Of a stretch of 64,000 nt of DNA, positions 47,395-58,208 are shown in pieces; the stretch's first letter is position 1; every line of letters starts with the position of its first letter. Location: assembly GCA_025094145.1 (NCBI GenBank), contig JALLLS010000031.1, forward strand, positions 1 through 64,000, given 5' to 3'. The stretch is from Spinellus fusiger. Taxonomy: Eukaryota; Mucoromycota; Mucoromycetes; Mucorales; Phycomycetaceae. The notes below the pieces were generated by a model. It saw nothing but the letters and a program-made list of their open reading frames with translations, did not search any database and was not told the origin of the DNA. The translations under genes were made by a program, and so were the position numbers.

Positions 47395-50300
47395 CTACTT
47401 GTTAATACGTGCATGTTGAGGTGCTTCCAGTACAATGATTGGCATTGGATTTGCTACATTGTCAGGCACCACCATCCTTCCAAGCGTGCTTTTGATCTCC
47501 TTGACTTGAATCCCTGCTTCTTTCAGTGCCTGGTGTGACTGATGCGACTCATCACTAGGAAGGGACTCTCGCTTCTTGTTAAATAAAGACAGCCCAAACA
47601 ACGAGGACCGATGACCCGCCCCTACAGTATTAGGCACACTCTGACTAAGAACAGGCTCTGTCGGGTGTGAGGACAGAGATTCCTTTGTGATAAAGACAGA
47701 GGAGAAGGATGTGGAGGAGGATGCCATGGAGCGAGAGGCATCACTGCAACTGATGGTCTCTGATCTGGATCGGCCTATCATACCAAACAATGTTCTTGAT
47801 TTCTGCTGATCAGGATCTGGTATCAGGTTGATAGCTGCAATAGAAGCCTTGCCAGAAGACAAGGAGCTGTAATTGCCATTCTTTGATGCTGCTGCTGCTG
47901 CTGTTGCATTGGCCAAGATGCCAGCAATAATATCATAGTCAGAGGCTATTTCAGTCACAGAAGAAGGTGGGGCAGAAGAAGATGAACAATACTTCTCGGG
48001 CTTCTTTTCATTGTAGCTGTTGGGTCGAGACTTGTTACTAATGATACTGTTTCTCTGTGTGTTTGTGCAATCTTCCATAGCAAAGGAAGAAGAAGACAGC
48101 TCTGAACTTCTACGGACATGCATGCCTGTCGCTTTGGAGTTGCGTTGGATTGGCATTTGAATAGACGCTTTACCCGATGAAAATGAGGAAAGAACAGAGG
48201 TTCTCTTGTGAGAAAGACGACGCTCTTCCTTTGTATCCTTGATGGACTTCTGTAATATACACATAACATATCAGTTGGATTTAGGGGCGGGAGATGTCTT
48301 TCCTAGCAAGTGTTACCTCTCCTTGCGATGATATTGAGCCTTTTCTAAAAGACATAAAACTCATAACATCAGAGGCTGTTTCCTTTTCCTTGGGCTCAGG
48401 CAGTGTTTCTGAAGTCACAGCAAACCCTGCTCTTTTCAGGAGTTTAGGCATAGCTGATCGGTAGCTAAGATGTCCATTGATGAGATCTGTACAGTCAAGG
48501 TTCTGCACTCTGTCTCCCTCCAGTGTCACCAAAGGCCCCAGTCCTGCTACATTGCCAAGTCCTGCTGTAGAGGCTCTGAACAGAAATCCAAGCAGCCAGT
48601 CATTGGTTGCATAGCCATTGATGAATCGTCCTGCAACAACAGTCGTGCAGTCCTTCCATTGCGTGTTGGAGGCACTGACAGGTGTACCAAACAGGAAAAC
48701 ACTCTCCACCAGTCCATAGGCATTGACTCTTGCCAATTCCAGAAGACAATAGAATATCATGCGTGCACCGAGAGAATAGCCCACCAAAGTGACTGGACGT
48801 GCCCCTAGATTCCGATTCATCAGTGTATCTGCGAGCACTAGACCAGCAAGACGAGCACGATCGAGTCCATTGGCCCAGGGATTGTCCACCAAATAGCCAA
48901 TCTTTGTCAGTGCCATTGGGAAGGTTAGACCCGCCATCAAAGCACCCATGACGGTGTGTCCCAGCACTTGTTGAATAGAAAAGGTCACTGCCTCTGTAGC
49001 AAGGATCTTGAAGGCACTTCCAAGGGCTATGAGCATTTCAGGCTCCCAATACAATGAGAAGTGGTCTCCCATGATAGGATCAAGAGTGCTAAAGGGAAGG
49101 GCGGTTTCTTCTTCGGGATTCTCTGTGTTGGGTAGCCATCTACTAATCTCAGTACTCTTTTGATGAATGCTGCTCAACTTACCCTGTGATGGTGATAATG
49201 CAGTTCACATTCTCCTCTACATGTGTAGGTAGAAATTCAAATGTGTTGATTTCCTTCATTCGCTGGTGCATACTAAGAGCTATTATATAAAGTAGAGATA
49301 ATAATAATAAGGAATTCATTCAAGTAGTAGTAGTAGCAGTAGTCTTCCATCTCTGCAGAGTGATATTTACCTCCAATGCCTATGTAAAATACAATCCACC
49401 CATAATGAGTCTCAACACACCAAGAAGAGGGAGAAGAAGGAGAAGAGGATAAAACTTACGTCCACCTGCTACTGTAGCTCCACCAGTAATAAGAGCAACA
49501 CTTGTTGTTCCACCCAAGAATCCAACAGCACTTGCTGATCCACTCACCCCCACTGTAGTAAGAAAGGCACCCAGACCGCCTGCAATCATAGGAGCCATCA
49601 AACCTGCACTCAGGCCAAGAATCAACCCACCACCAAGCGTAGCCAATCCAATCATCACAAACCGCTTCTTCTTTCTCTGCTTGTTACGTCCCTGCTTCTC
49701 ACTGTCACTCTTTAATGTCTTGCCATCCTCCCCCATGGTCTGTGTGGCTGTGCTGAAGATGGACTCTGTGTCCCACCCAGGATCATTCTGTATCAAGCTC
49801 TCTGCTATTCTCTTCTCATAGGCAATCACTTTCAGCCAGTCCAGCGAGAGATACGCTGCCACACGAGCCACAAACACACGGGAACGTGCATCGTAGCTCT
49901 CTGTTCCAAGACACAGCAGGAGCAAGTCACACATCACTGTCCACCGCAGATCAATCACCACCTGTTCTGACTGTGGGTGTGTGTCGGATGGTGTCGACTT
50001 GAGATGAAGATCCCTCAGTTGAACAGTGGTGGTTTCTCCCTGGGCCGTGAACTGGTGGACAAGATCCGTGGGCAGGATCTGGTGCTTTGAGAGAGATTCA
50101 ATCATCTTGACCTCTACCAGAGTAAGTGCATGGTTCAAGCGGCAGTGATGCTCTTACCTTCTTTTGATATGTCCATGTGGGCATAGAGGGTCTTTATCCA
50201 CCTTCTCTGCCAGTTGTCGGCACTCATTCTTGCATAGGTAAATTCCTTGCCTTGGAATTCATGCACCACCTCTAGACTGGTAAGGGCACACAGCCCCACA

Positions 50301-51064
50301 TAGGCTACCTTTTGTGCATCGGTAAATACATCCTTGGTCTCTTGCATTCTTGGCTCTCCGGGGTCAGTGGGCAGGGTGTCCATTTCATAGACATGGGACT
50401 CTCCTTTGGACAGTGCCAGTGCTTCTGTGACTTGGGGTAGTTCTGCTGCCCAGGACCGGATGTCCTGTGTTGCTGAGTGAGGGTGCTCTGGCTGTTGCAA
50501 TAGCCCATTCTGTTCTGCCAAAGAAGCAATTGTGAGGGGTCGGGTGGGTGTAGAAAGATGGCATGCTGGGGAGGAAGGAAAAAGATCATCCTCTTGTGTC
50601 ACCTCCAATTGACTCTCCAGACGCTTCGTGTCAGACAGACTCGTGGTAGGACTCGGCAAAAGTGATACTGTGGTGTCCTGATATGCAGTGGTGATTGCTG
50701 GGAAAAGAGGCGGTGAAGAGGGAGAGAGCTGTGGTGGGCTGCTGTCAAAGATCAGTGGTTGGATCAATGCATGGGGTGTTTCTGAGGGTGGATGTACAGA
50801 GGTTTCTGTAGTGGTATCTTTTGTAGTATCTTTTGTAGTATCTTCTATAGTATCTTCTATAGTATCTTCTATAGTATCTTCTATAGTGTCTTCTATATTA
50901 TTATCTGTAGCATCTTCTATAGCATCCTCTATAGCATCCTCTATAGCATCCTCTTTAATGAAACTGGCATGATAAACAAAGGCTGTCTCCGAGGTGGGTT
51001 CTTGGCTGGGGGAAGAATATGGAGAGGGCGTTGGCATGGATGAGATTGAATGATGGGTCTCCAT
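47395..51064 (-). CDS. TMCO4/DUF726-type membrane alpha/beta-hydrolase
   Basis: Six exons (minus): 51064-50158, 50113-49460, a 9-base microexon 49379-49371, 49279-49183, 49142-48317 and 48249-47395. They give 3348 bases, 1115 aa. Residues 1-230 are acidic and disordered, with the repeat I-E-D-T. The family starts at Q-K-V-A-Y-V-G-L-C-A-L and continues with Y-E-K-R-I-A-E-S. A glycine-rich membrane stretch (L-G-G-G-L-I-L-G-L-S-A-G-L, A-G-G-L-G-A-F-L) follows. The exons around the microexon join as G-G-R-I-G-A-L-S-M-H-Q-R-M and lead to C-I-I-T-I-T-G. The hydrolase nucleophile elbow is V-G-Y-S-L-G-A-R (G-x-S-x-G), with F-L-F-G-T-P-V after it. The last 290 residues are Ser-rich and disordered. Family members are multispanning proteins of uncertain substrate. 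I start at 51064; an in-frame ATG at 51316 would add 84 residues that look untranslated. Confidence 0.85.
50815..50955. repeat. 12-bp coding tandem repeat (acidic I-E-D-T)
   Basis: About eleven units of a 12-mer (tagtatcttcta type, with variants tagcatcctcta) lie in exon 1 of the DUF726 gene and keep its frame because 12 is a multiple of 3. On the minus strand they encode repeats of I-E-D-T, I-E-D-A and T-K-D-T. Confidence 0.85.
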
Positions 51065-51917
51065 AGCAACTAATAGGAGGATCCGATCAAGAAAGAGGAT
51101 AGATAACAGGCGGTGCTGAGGGAAAAGGAAGAAGCAGAAAAGAAGGCAGTGATTTACAGGACAAACACTTAAAGAAGTCGGAGGTTGACTTGATAAATGG
51201 AGGTTGTGACTCAAAATAGAACAGTTACAGCTTCCGATATTAGCAGAACAGGTTCTTTCTTTGGCAGAGATGGGTTCTGTGGGTCGGTCTACATTTATGT
51301 CCGGTGGGCTGTTCATAGTATCTCTTTATGAAGGTGGATCTCATCAAAAGACAGTGCCATTCTTCTAGCTTATGCAGTGTATCTGGCAGTGACGGTGACA
51401 GAAGAAGAAAGGCATTTGGCATTGCACTTATCGTGATGAAAAGATGGCTATCAATGCAAACCTTGTTTTTTATATTTTTATATTTTTATATTTTTATATT
51501 TTTATACTTTTATATTTTTATACTTTTATACTTTTATATTTTTATATTTTTATATTTTTATATTTTTGTATTATTTTTGTATTCATCATTGTATATAGTT
51601 TGGTGTATTCTAGTGTAGTTTCCTATTTATATGTCCTCTGTGGATGTCCATTCTTTCTCCTTCTTGCTAAGCCGAATTTCTAAAGCACAAGCCATACGTA
51701 TAGAATAAGCTATTGTTTTTGCTATAACCTCTTTTCTCTTTTTGTTCCTCTCCACTGTATCAGAAAGAATCTCTCTTTCTCTCTCTCCCTCTCTCTCTTT
51801 CTCTTACTAGTTTAAAAGGAAATAAACAATGTGCCTGTATTGAAATAGAATAAGGATTGTGTAAGGCCACAAACAACAGCCAAAAGAACAACAAAGTGTA
51901 TAGGAAGAAAGGGGAAT
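51065..51917. other. Intergenic with a long TATTTTTATA array
   Basis: A 10-base unit tatttttata, with variants, repeats about nine times at 51468-51567, and a CT microsatellite lies at 51770-51805. The first 250 bases are the 5' leader and promoter of the DUF726 gene. No gene is visible. Confidence 0.65.
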
Positions 51918-52587
51918 TTAGATCTATCCAATGAAAAAGATGGATGAGTTCATTGACGATATTTTTCTCTTCTTTCTCTTCTCTTCTCCTTGGCTTACCT
52001 CATCGATATCAAAGTCGAATTCAACTTCATCATCTTCTTCACCACCAAATGTCTCTGTTTCATTGATCTTGGTGGTGTCTGGCAATTCACCATAGGATTT
52101 GAGGGCACGTGCTTCGTCAGGGTTATATTTCAGCAAAACATCGGCCTTTTCGTCTTGGTATTCACGCAGAGAGATAAGGACAATATCACCTTGACTAATC
52201 CACACCTAAGAAAAGAAAAAGAAAAAAAGAAAAAAGGTCGCGTTGGTTCTTCTTCTTCTGTTGTTGTTTTCTTCTTCTGGAGACAGTGCAAAAGACATAC
52301 CTTTTTTCTCAGTTTACCACGGATATGGGCCAGACGCTTAATGCCATCAAAGCACTGGGCTTCTACACGTCCATTACCAAGCATTTTGGTGACCTGGGCA
52401 TATTCTAGTGTCTGCATGAGAAGAAGAAGCGACAAGCAAGTGACTTTACCTTGGCCTTCTTCCTTGAAGATCAATTCACGCTTGTTGTCTTCGTTCTCGT
52501 TCTTTCCTCTTCTTCTGTTTTTTCCTCCCTGTCCTTATGAGTCTAGGAAAACACTAGAATACTCACTTTTCCTTTGTTCTTGGGCAT
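51918..52587 (-). CDS. TIF11: Translation initiation factor eIF1A
   Basis: eIF1A binds the 40S A site and promotes scanning and start-codon selection. Five exons (minus): 52587-52567, 52528-52450, 52404-52301, 52205-51999 and 51923-51918, with introns of 38, 45, 95 and 75 bases, give 138 aa. The N-terminus M-P-K-N-K-G-K then [11 protein letters not shown] is the invariant basic tail. The OB fold follows with [27 protein letters not shown] and [12 protein letters not shown]. Next comes [16 protein letters not shown], then the acidic C-terminal tail F-D-F-D-I-D-E-I. The last exon is only ATC TAA, chosen because family members end D-[ID]; without that intron the frame would add 23 basic residues not expected here. 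The first intron, 38 bases, is among the shortest in the window. Confidence 0.96.
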
Positions 52588-53632
52588 GGTGGCTGAATTT
52601 AAAGAGGGGGGAACTGCTCCTCTTCACTGCCTCAAATTTTTTATCTAATTTCCCGTAGCCATGCTTGGTGGCTTTTTTAGCAGGTGTCGGAGTTATCCTA
52701 CGACAAGAAGTGTCTTGGTGCAGTGCCTACCTCCTTGTCTTGATAGGCAGTTGGAGAGTAGACCCGGGCAATGAACAACAGGGAGTCTATTTTGTGTTAC
52801 CTATAAGACAGTAGATGTCTTGGGAGGGTGCCTAGTGCAGAAAGGAGGGTGGGTTGTTCTGTTTCTGTGACGTCACATGATGAGCTGTCTTGGAAAACAA
52901 AATAGACAATGGGTTTGCATGGAGGAGCAGTACAAGAACGAAGAATGTGATGTGGACTGTGATTGGCCAGAATGTAATGATGAGTGAGTGAGTGAGTGAG
53001 TGAGTGTGTTTGCATTTGGAATGTACTTTTTGAGACACCGCAGCTAGTATTTATGTTTTTATTATGGGCTTATAGGGTCATTATTAGGTGGCAATACTAT
53101 TGGGCCATGCATAGAACTGGACTCATCTAAGTTTAGGCTTAGAGATAGCCCCTAATGAATCGACAGTAAGATACTTCTTGGCGCTGTCAATCCACAGTCA
53201 CACACACTCTCTTTTCTTTTTTCTTTTTCTGTGTGTGTGTGTATGTGTGTGTATGTGTGTGCCAAGGACAATCTCTGCTTATGATTGGCTCTCTCTCTCT
53301 CTTTCTCTTCTATTTATTTATTTTCTCTTAATGGCTATGTCTATTTGACTAAATTTTCCCTCTCCTTATCAGCACAGAGGCTTTGGCTGTGTAGCTGTAC
53401 ACCAAATATCAGAGAACAAAATAATTGTGACTGCTTTTACTCCCTCTCCACCAGCCATTCTTTGCCTGGTTAGAGTCGGTGGGAGGGTTCTTGTGACCTT
53501 TTTTCAGCCCTCCGAGACTTTAACAGACGAGTGCGCCAGGTACATTTGAGACTTGTGAAGCATAAAATACAAGCGTCATTCCTCTTCACCCTTTCCCTGA
53601 CTCATGGACCATGCATTAGACTATTTATTAGT
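52588..53632. other. Divergent promoter region between eIF1A and the DUF3020 gene
   Basis: About 1 kb separates two divergent genes. It holds a perfect CRE palindrome (52868-52875), an inverted CCAAT box (gattggcc, 52961-52968), a GAGT tetranucleotide run (52981-53006), a GT microsatellite (53231-53262) and a pyrimidine stretch. No gene is visible. Confidence 0.6.
52868..52875. promoter_or_regulatory. CRE palindrome upstream of eIF1A
   Basis: TGACGTCA, inside the longer palindrome gtgacgtcac, lies 281 bp upstream of the eIF1A start codon. It is the consensus for ATF/CREB bZIP proteins and the second perfect copy in an upstream region in this window. Confidence 0.5.
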
Positions 53633-54992
53633 ATGGAAAAAGACCAACCAGCAAAACCAGAAACGGTTGAACACAAGTCAAGTCTCTCAGAAAACGACTG
53701 TGGGCAGTCAACATTAAAAGACACCTCACAAGAGCAGAACTCAATGGTCATGGAAGAAGACAGCCAGTCATTCAAAACATCCCTGCCTGCTGTCACTTCC
53801 ACCTCTGCTGTGACCTCTTCTCATCCATTGACAGTGGCTGCATCCACTGCTGGACAAAACCTCTCCGAACTCAACTTGACTTCTGAACAGCTACACCAAA
53901 TCAATGCAGCCCATGCACAGGCCATTGCTCATGCCGCAGCAGCAGCTATTGCCAGTGGAGGAAACTACCAGCAGTTCTTCTCCCAGCTAGAGTCTAGTAC
54001 TGCAGACCAGACACAGGCTCTGGACACAGCCCATCATCAGGCAGGTGTCATGAGCGACGATCTACACCACTCTGGATCAGTCACACAGTTGACAACGGAC
54101 ATGTTGAAGCGAGAACTAATGAACCAAAAGGTAAGCGTCTTGCTGAGACGCCTGATGGGACAGGAGGGCTGATTCAGAGACAGGTCAGAGCCGATAATAG
54201 AGAGCGCAAAAAGAGATGGAGAGTGCACAATGAAGAAAGAAGTAAGCAGTTATAGGAGAACAGAAACACTGATGCTCCATAGACAAGGACAATGATCTTA
54301 GATGTCGCGTCAATAAGCGTGCCATTAAGCTGTTTGGAAAGGATGACAGTGACCATAAGCTCCGTTGGGTGGAGGATGAGTTCCAGAAGCGAAGAGCAAA
54401 ACGTCAAGAGAAGCAGCGACTAAAGCATGCTGTAGACGGTGCTATGAATGCCTCTCCTGTCATGGGAGGTGCACATGTGGGCAATGGACATTCTGAAGCC
54501 ATGGACTTTGCTACAATTAACTCTGTTGCGGCTGCAGCTGCACAACAGGTGCAATCCAGTGCAACAGCAATGCACACACTACAGGATGCTGACTACATGG
54601 CCATGCTGTCGAGTTTTAATAGTAACATTGCTGCTGCTATCAAGGCCCATGAAAACACTCAATTCTCAGACCAGCTTATTGAATTACTACGACAACAGCA
54701 GCAGCCTCATGGCACTTCTGGGCTACCACAGGCACAGGAGTACGCTTCTCCCAAGTTGGATAAGATAACCTCCAATGACCAACAAACTCCAGACCACCAG
54801 GCCATAGATGTAGACGAGAAGCTCGCAAGTCGATTACTGGAGAATGAGACTCTGCCACATAGTGAAGCAAAAAACAGTGTAGCAGAGGAAGGCAAAGATG
54901 CTTCTGCACCCAAGAGACAGCAGCCCAGTGGAGACTATCCCATGGATGCCGTGCTAACATTAATGCAATTAAATGCTGGATGGCGACAATGA
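53633..54992 (+). CDS. DUF3020-type fungal nuclear protein
   Basis: Two exons (53633-54130, 54288-54992) with a 157-base intron give 400 aa. The junction reads N-Q-K then D-N-D-L-R-C-R-V-N-K-R-A, followed by L-F-G-K-D-D-S-D-H-K-L-R-W-V-E-D-E-F-Q. A strongly basic helix (K-R-R-A-K-R-Q-E-K-Q-R-L-K) comes next. The N-K-D-N-D-L-R-C-R-V-N-K-R-A consensus is that of the fungal DUF3020 domain, found in proteins thought to be transcription regulators. Flanks are disordered: an N-terminal Ser/Thr-rich part, an Ala-rich helix (A-I-A-H-A-A-A-A-A-I-A), Gln-rich segments and an Asp/Glu-rich end. I start at 53633; an upstream in-frame ATG at 53531 would add 34 residues that do not look conserved. Function unknown; nuclear location is inferred from the basic helix. 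Confidence 0.75.
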
Positions 54993-56590
54993 TTTGTTTC
55001 TTCGTTCTTTTCATTCTTCTTACATTGTAACAGTAACCCAACAAAAAGAGAGAGGGGAAAATAGCCTTGGGACTTCAATGTTTAATATGTACATTTCTTT
55101 TCACTATATACGCTCTTACATGCAATTCAGTCTTTCTTTTTTTTTTAAAAAAAAAGAAGAAAGAAACACACACACACACACACACACACCAAACAATAAC
55201 AGAAAATAAGAAGAGTTATTCTGCATTAGCAAAAAGAAAATATGTTTTTTGTTTTTCTCTCTTTTCTCTCTTTTTTCTTTCTTTTTTCTGTACTGTTACT
55301 AGTGTTACCTGTTTTTGTGGTGTGGACATACTTTGACATGGGATAAATATGGGATAAATATGGGATAAACCAACAGGAGATGGTCATGTTAGTACTCTTA
55401 TAGAAAACATGTACTCTTTATTTAAAAGAAGACAAATAAGGTCTATTTTGTAGTGTATTGCTTTATTGTTATCAGGTGAAGTAACTACATGTCTATCTAT
55501 CTAACGCCTCATGCTTATTTGTAATGCTTGGTTTATCTCAAAATTGACAAGATAAATGAGGCAAGATAAACAAAACAAAAAAGATAAATAGGGCAAGATA
55601 AATAGGAGACAAAATGGGATGCTACTACTAGAATGAAAAAAGAAGAGAATAACAGCAAATATTCGTTCTTTCTTTCCATTTTTCCATCTTGTTAGTGTAT
55701 TGAAAACAAAGCACCAGTGGGATAAAACAGAATCTGTTGATCAGATACACTAACACATTATGTAATTAAAACTACAAAGAAGCACCCTGTTCTATAGATG
55801 AGTTATTATTGATAGAAAAAGATCTATACTTTTATAGCCATTGATAAGGTGATAGACTATCTATTCTATAAGCCACATACTTCTTTTTCCTATAGAACAG
55901 TTAGGTTTGGAATATAAATACATACTTAGTAAATGACCAAAATGTCAAGATAGGCACACTAAAACACTACTGCTTCAGACTAATGGACAGAAAAATAAAT
56001 CACTTGCATTTATTTGGAAAGCCCTCTTTATCAGTATAGAGTATATGCTAACATTGAGCAAGGTTGCCTAAATTATATATGGCATAACCAAGACACACTG
56101 AAAAAAGATATACTAAGCAGCATACAAGATGTTGCTACCTTGGGCCTTATATTAAAAAAGAGAGAGTTAGTAGTTATCAGTTTGTAAAAATAAAAAAAAA
56201 TAAAAAATAAAACAGCTACAAAACCAGTGGTCTGGGATGAATTATCTAGGATAAGCTGTAGTGTATTTGAATGCAATGGACAGATATTCTAAAGATAATA
56301 GAAAAATGCAATAGCCTGTATTAGTATGTGTTATATTTGGTGGTAATTTCCTCGAATTTATTCCATTTGTATTAATCATTAGAGTAGAGTAGAAGTATAA
56401 AAGAATGACAAACAAGTAAAAAAAAAACAGTGTGAATCGTACATTAACTAACCACAATATCTTTGAGCTCAAGAAGCCATTAATGACATTACTATACCAA
56501 TGTATGATAAATAGTATATGGCATTATTTAATGCTATTAAAGATTATTTATTTCTTTATTATTATATCTCTATCTATTTCCTTTGAACCA
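54993..56590. other. AT-rich spacer with microsatellites
   Basis: A T/A run then (AC)n lies at 55135-55190. Three copies of tatgggataaa occur at about 55337-55370, with gataaat-rich repeats at 55540-55610. A short segment near 56015-56090 (aaagccctctttatcagt, gcaaggttgcctaaat) is the reverse complement, with few changes, of 6860-6945, so it is another dispersed repeat. No gene is supported. Confidence 0.5.
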
Positions 56591-58180
56591 AGAAAAGGCA
56601 TAGAATAGAGTTCATCCCAAGTATTTTACTATTGCTCTTATCTTTTTTGGATTTTCAGAGACTTTTGTCACCTTCCTATGTTAGAAAAAGCCGCTGTGCT
56701 TAATACTCTTATATTCTCTACTTTGTGGAATATCCATTGCATTGCTACTCTATCTGTTCACTCCTTGAACTAATTGCACTCTTGTAGTCTACAGTACCTG
56801 GTGCATACCATGTTTCCACCGATCGGGATTAATTAGATAACTATATCCAAGCAAGAATACAGATTAGGGATCATGGATCCTCAGCTGCATCAATGGGCTC
56901 TGCACGTTCGGTGGATTTGTCTTTTCTTTGGAGGAAATCCATATTCTTTTGTTTCTTCATATACTACCTTTGTTTTTTAAAGCACATATAATGTGTCTGA
57001 TCCACTGCTACCGTTTTTTTCTTTTTTTTTCTTTTTTATTCTAATCTGTACTCTTATGCTCCTATCTCTTTCTTACATCCTTTGGATTCATTACTAAAAC
57101 GCCATTGACCAATTGCTACAACTCTCAGCAAGTCAGAGAGTGTCGTCTGCTATTTATCTTTCTCTTCCTTTGTCTGCTATTAGATCTTCACCTTATGATC
57201 AATAAAAGCCTTCAAATGGCTATTATAGGCTATGTGCAGTGGATGCCTTTGTCTTTGATTAGGTGCTTCAATACATTCGGTATTGTATACCTTCTGAGGT
57301 GACAGTCTCGCTTCTGTCATGTCCACCTATGTGTTCGCTTTCTCATGCACTGATCCTTTGTTCTTAACTGCCTTCCTAGTCAGTGTCTTTCTTCATAACC
57401 TCCAGGATTGGGTTGTTTGGACTTGAGTCCTTTCATTGCTGGTGTGGACACTGAAGATTGCCCTTTGAGCAAGCTTGGTCCTCGTCTCTATAGACAAATT
57501 GCCAACTCAGTGCCTGCCTTACCTGTCTTTAGGCCACCTCACCAATCGCAATTGGAAATTTTTCTGGCGAATGAATATTCACCACTCTGCTCGGAATGTC
57601 TGGTATAGAGCTCTACACTCAAAACTTTCCTGTCACTTGCTGCTACATCAGCTTATTCCTGACTCTTTTCTCACTTCTCTTTGTCCCCTCTGTGAGGAGT
57701 CTGAAGATACAAGTGCCCACTTTCTTTCTGCTTGCCCTGTCAAGCTAGATTCTTGTAATTCAGTCTGGGAGAAAATCTTTGGCAGGAGTCTTACTCTATT
57801 AGATATTTTTGAGGCTATCTACAGTCTCAAACTTCTTACCTCTGTTTCTTCTTCTCTTGAGCTCTACCAATTTGTATCAGGCATTCTTTTTGGCGTTCTG
57901 GAGGTGTCACTGGCAATTAGTGTTTGACAAAGCTCCTTTCACTGTGGCCCGTGCTGAGCTTATGACGGAAAAACTGATTCTTGTGTTTGTAGCTGAGGCA
58001 GACATTTAAAATTTTATTCTCTATTCTTTTAGTTTATCTTATATTCTGTTATCTTTTTTTCCCCTTTAGTTTAATTATCTTTCCTTTTAGCTTGCTAAAA
58101 ATGGGGTTTTGTGTGCACCGCTCACCGTGACGTGCAAGCAAATAAAATGTGAGACTTCGGCCTCCACCTACAAAAAAAAA
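56590..58180 (+). mobile_element. 5'-truncated LINE (non-LTR retrotransposon) 3' end
   Basis: Broken plus-strand frames carry the C-terminal half of a LINE reverse transcriptase protein. L-P-M-L-E-K-A-A-V-L-N-T-L-I-F-S and T-L-W-N-I-H (about 56676-56745) fit the thumb region. R-L-G-I-M-D-P-Q-L-H-Q-W-A-L-H-V-R-W-I (56862-56920) is the G-G-L-G-x-x-D-P block. In 57475-57930 a cleaner frame has W-K-F-F-W-R then C-P-L-C-E-E-S-E-D-T-S-A-H-F-L and S-A-C-P, the zf-RVT zinc finger. A 3' untranslated region with aataaaatgtgag ends in nine A at 58172-58180, as expected of target-primed insertion. The catalytic RT core and endonuclease are absent, so it is a dead 5'-truncated copy. It lies directly upstream of family copy B. 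Confidence 0.75.
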
Positions 58181-58208
58181 TTGATTCCTTCTCATTAACA
58201 TAACATTC

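Noticed and set aside
50688..51043. Plus-strand ORFs rich in Val/Ser/Ile repeats
   Set aside because: Reverse complement of the I-E-D-T coding repeat of the DUF726 gene.
52130..52658. ORFs overlapping eIF1A in other frames (114 and 222 codons)
   Set aside because: They read through the introns of eIF1A or lie antisense to it.
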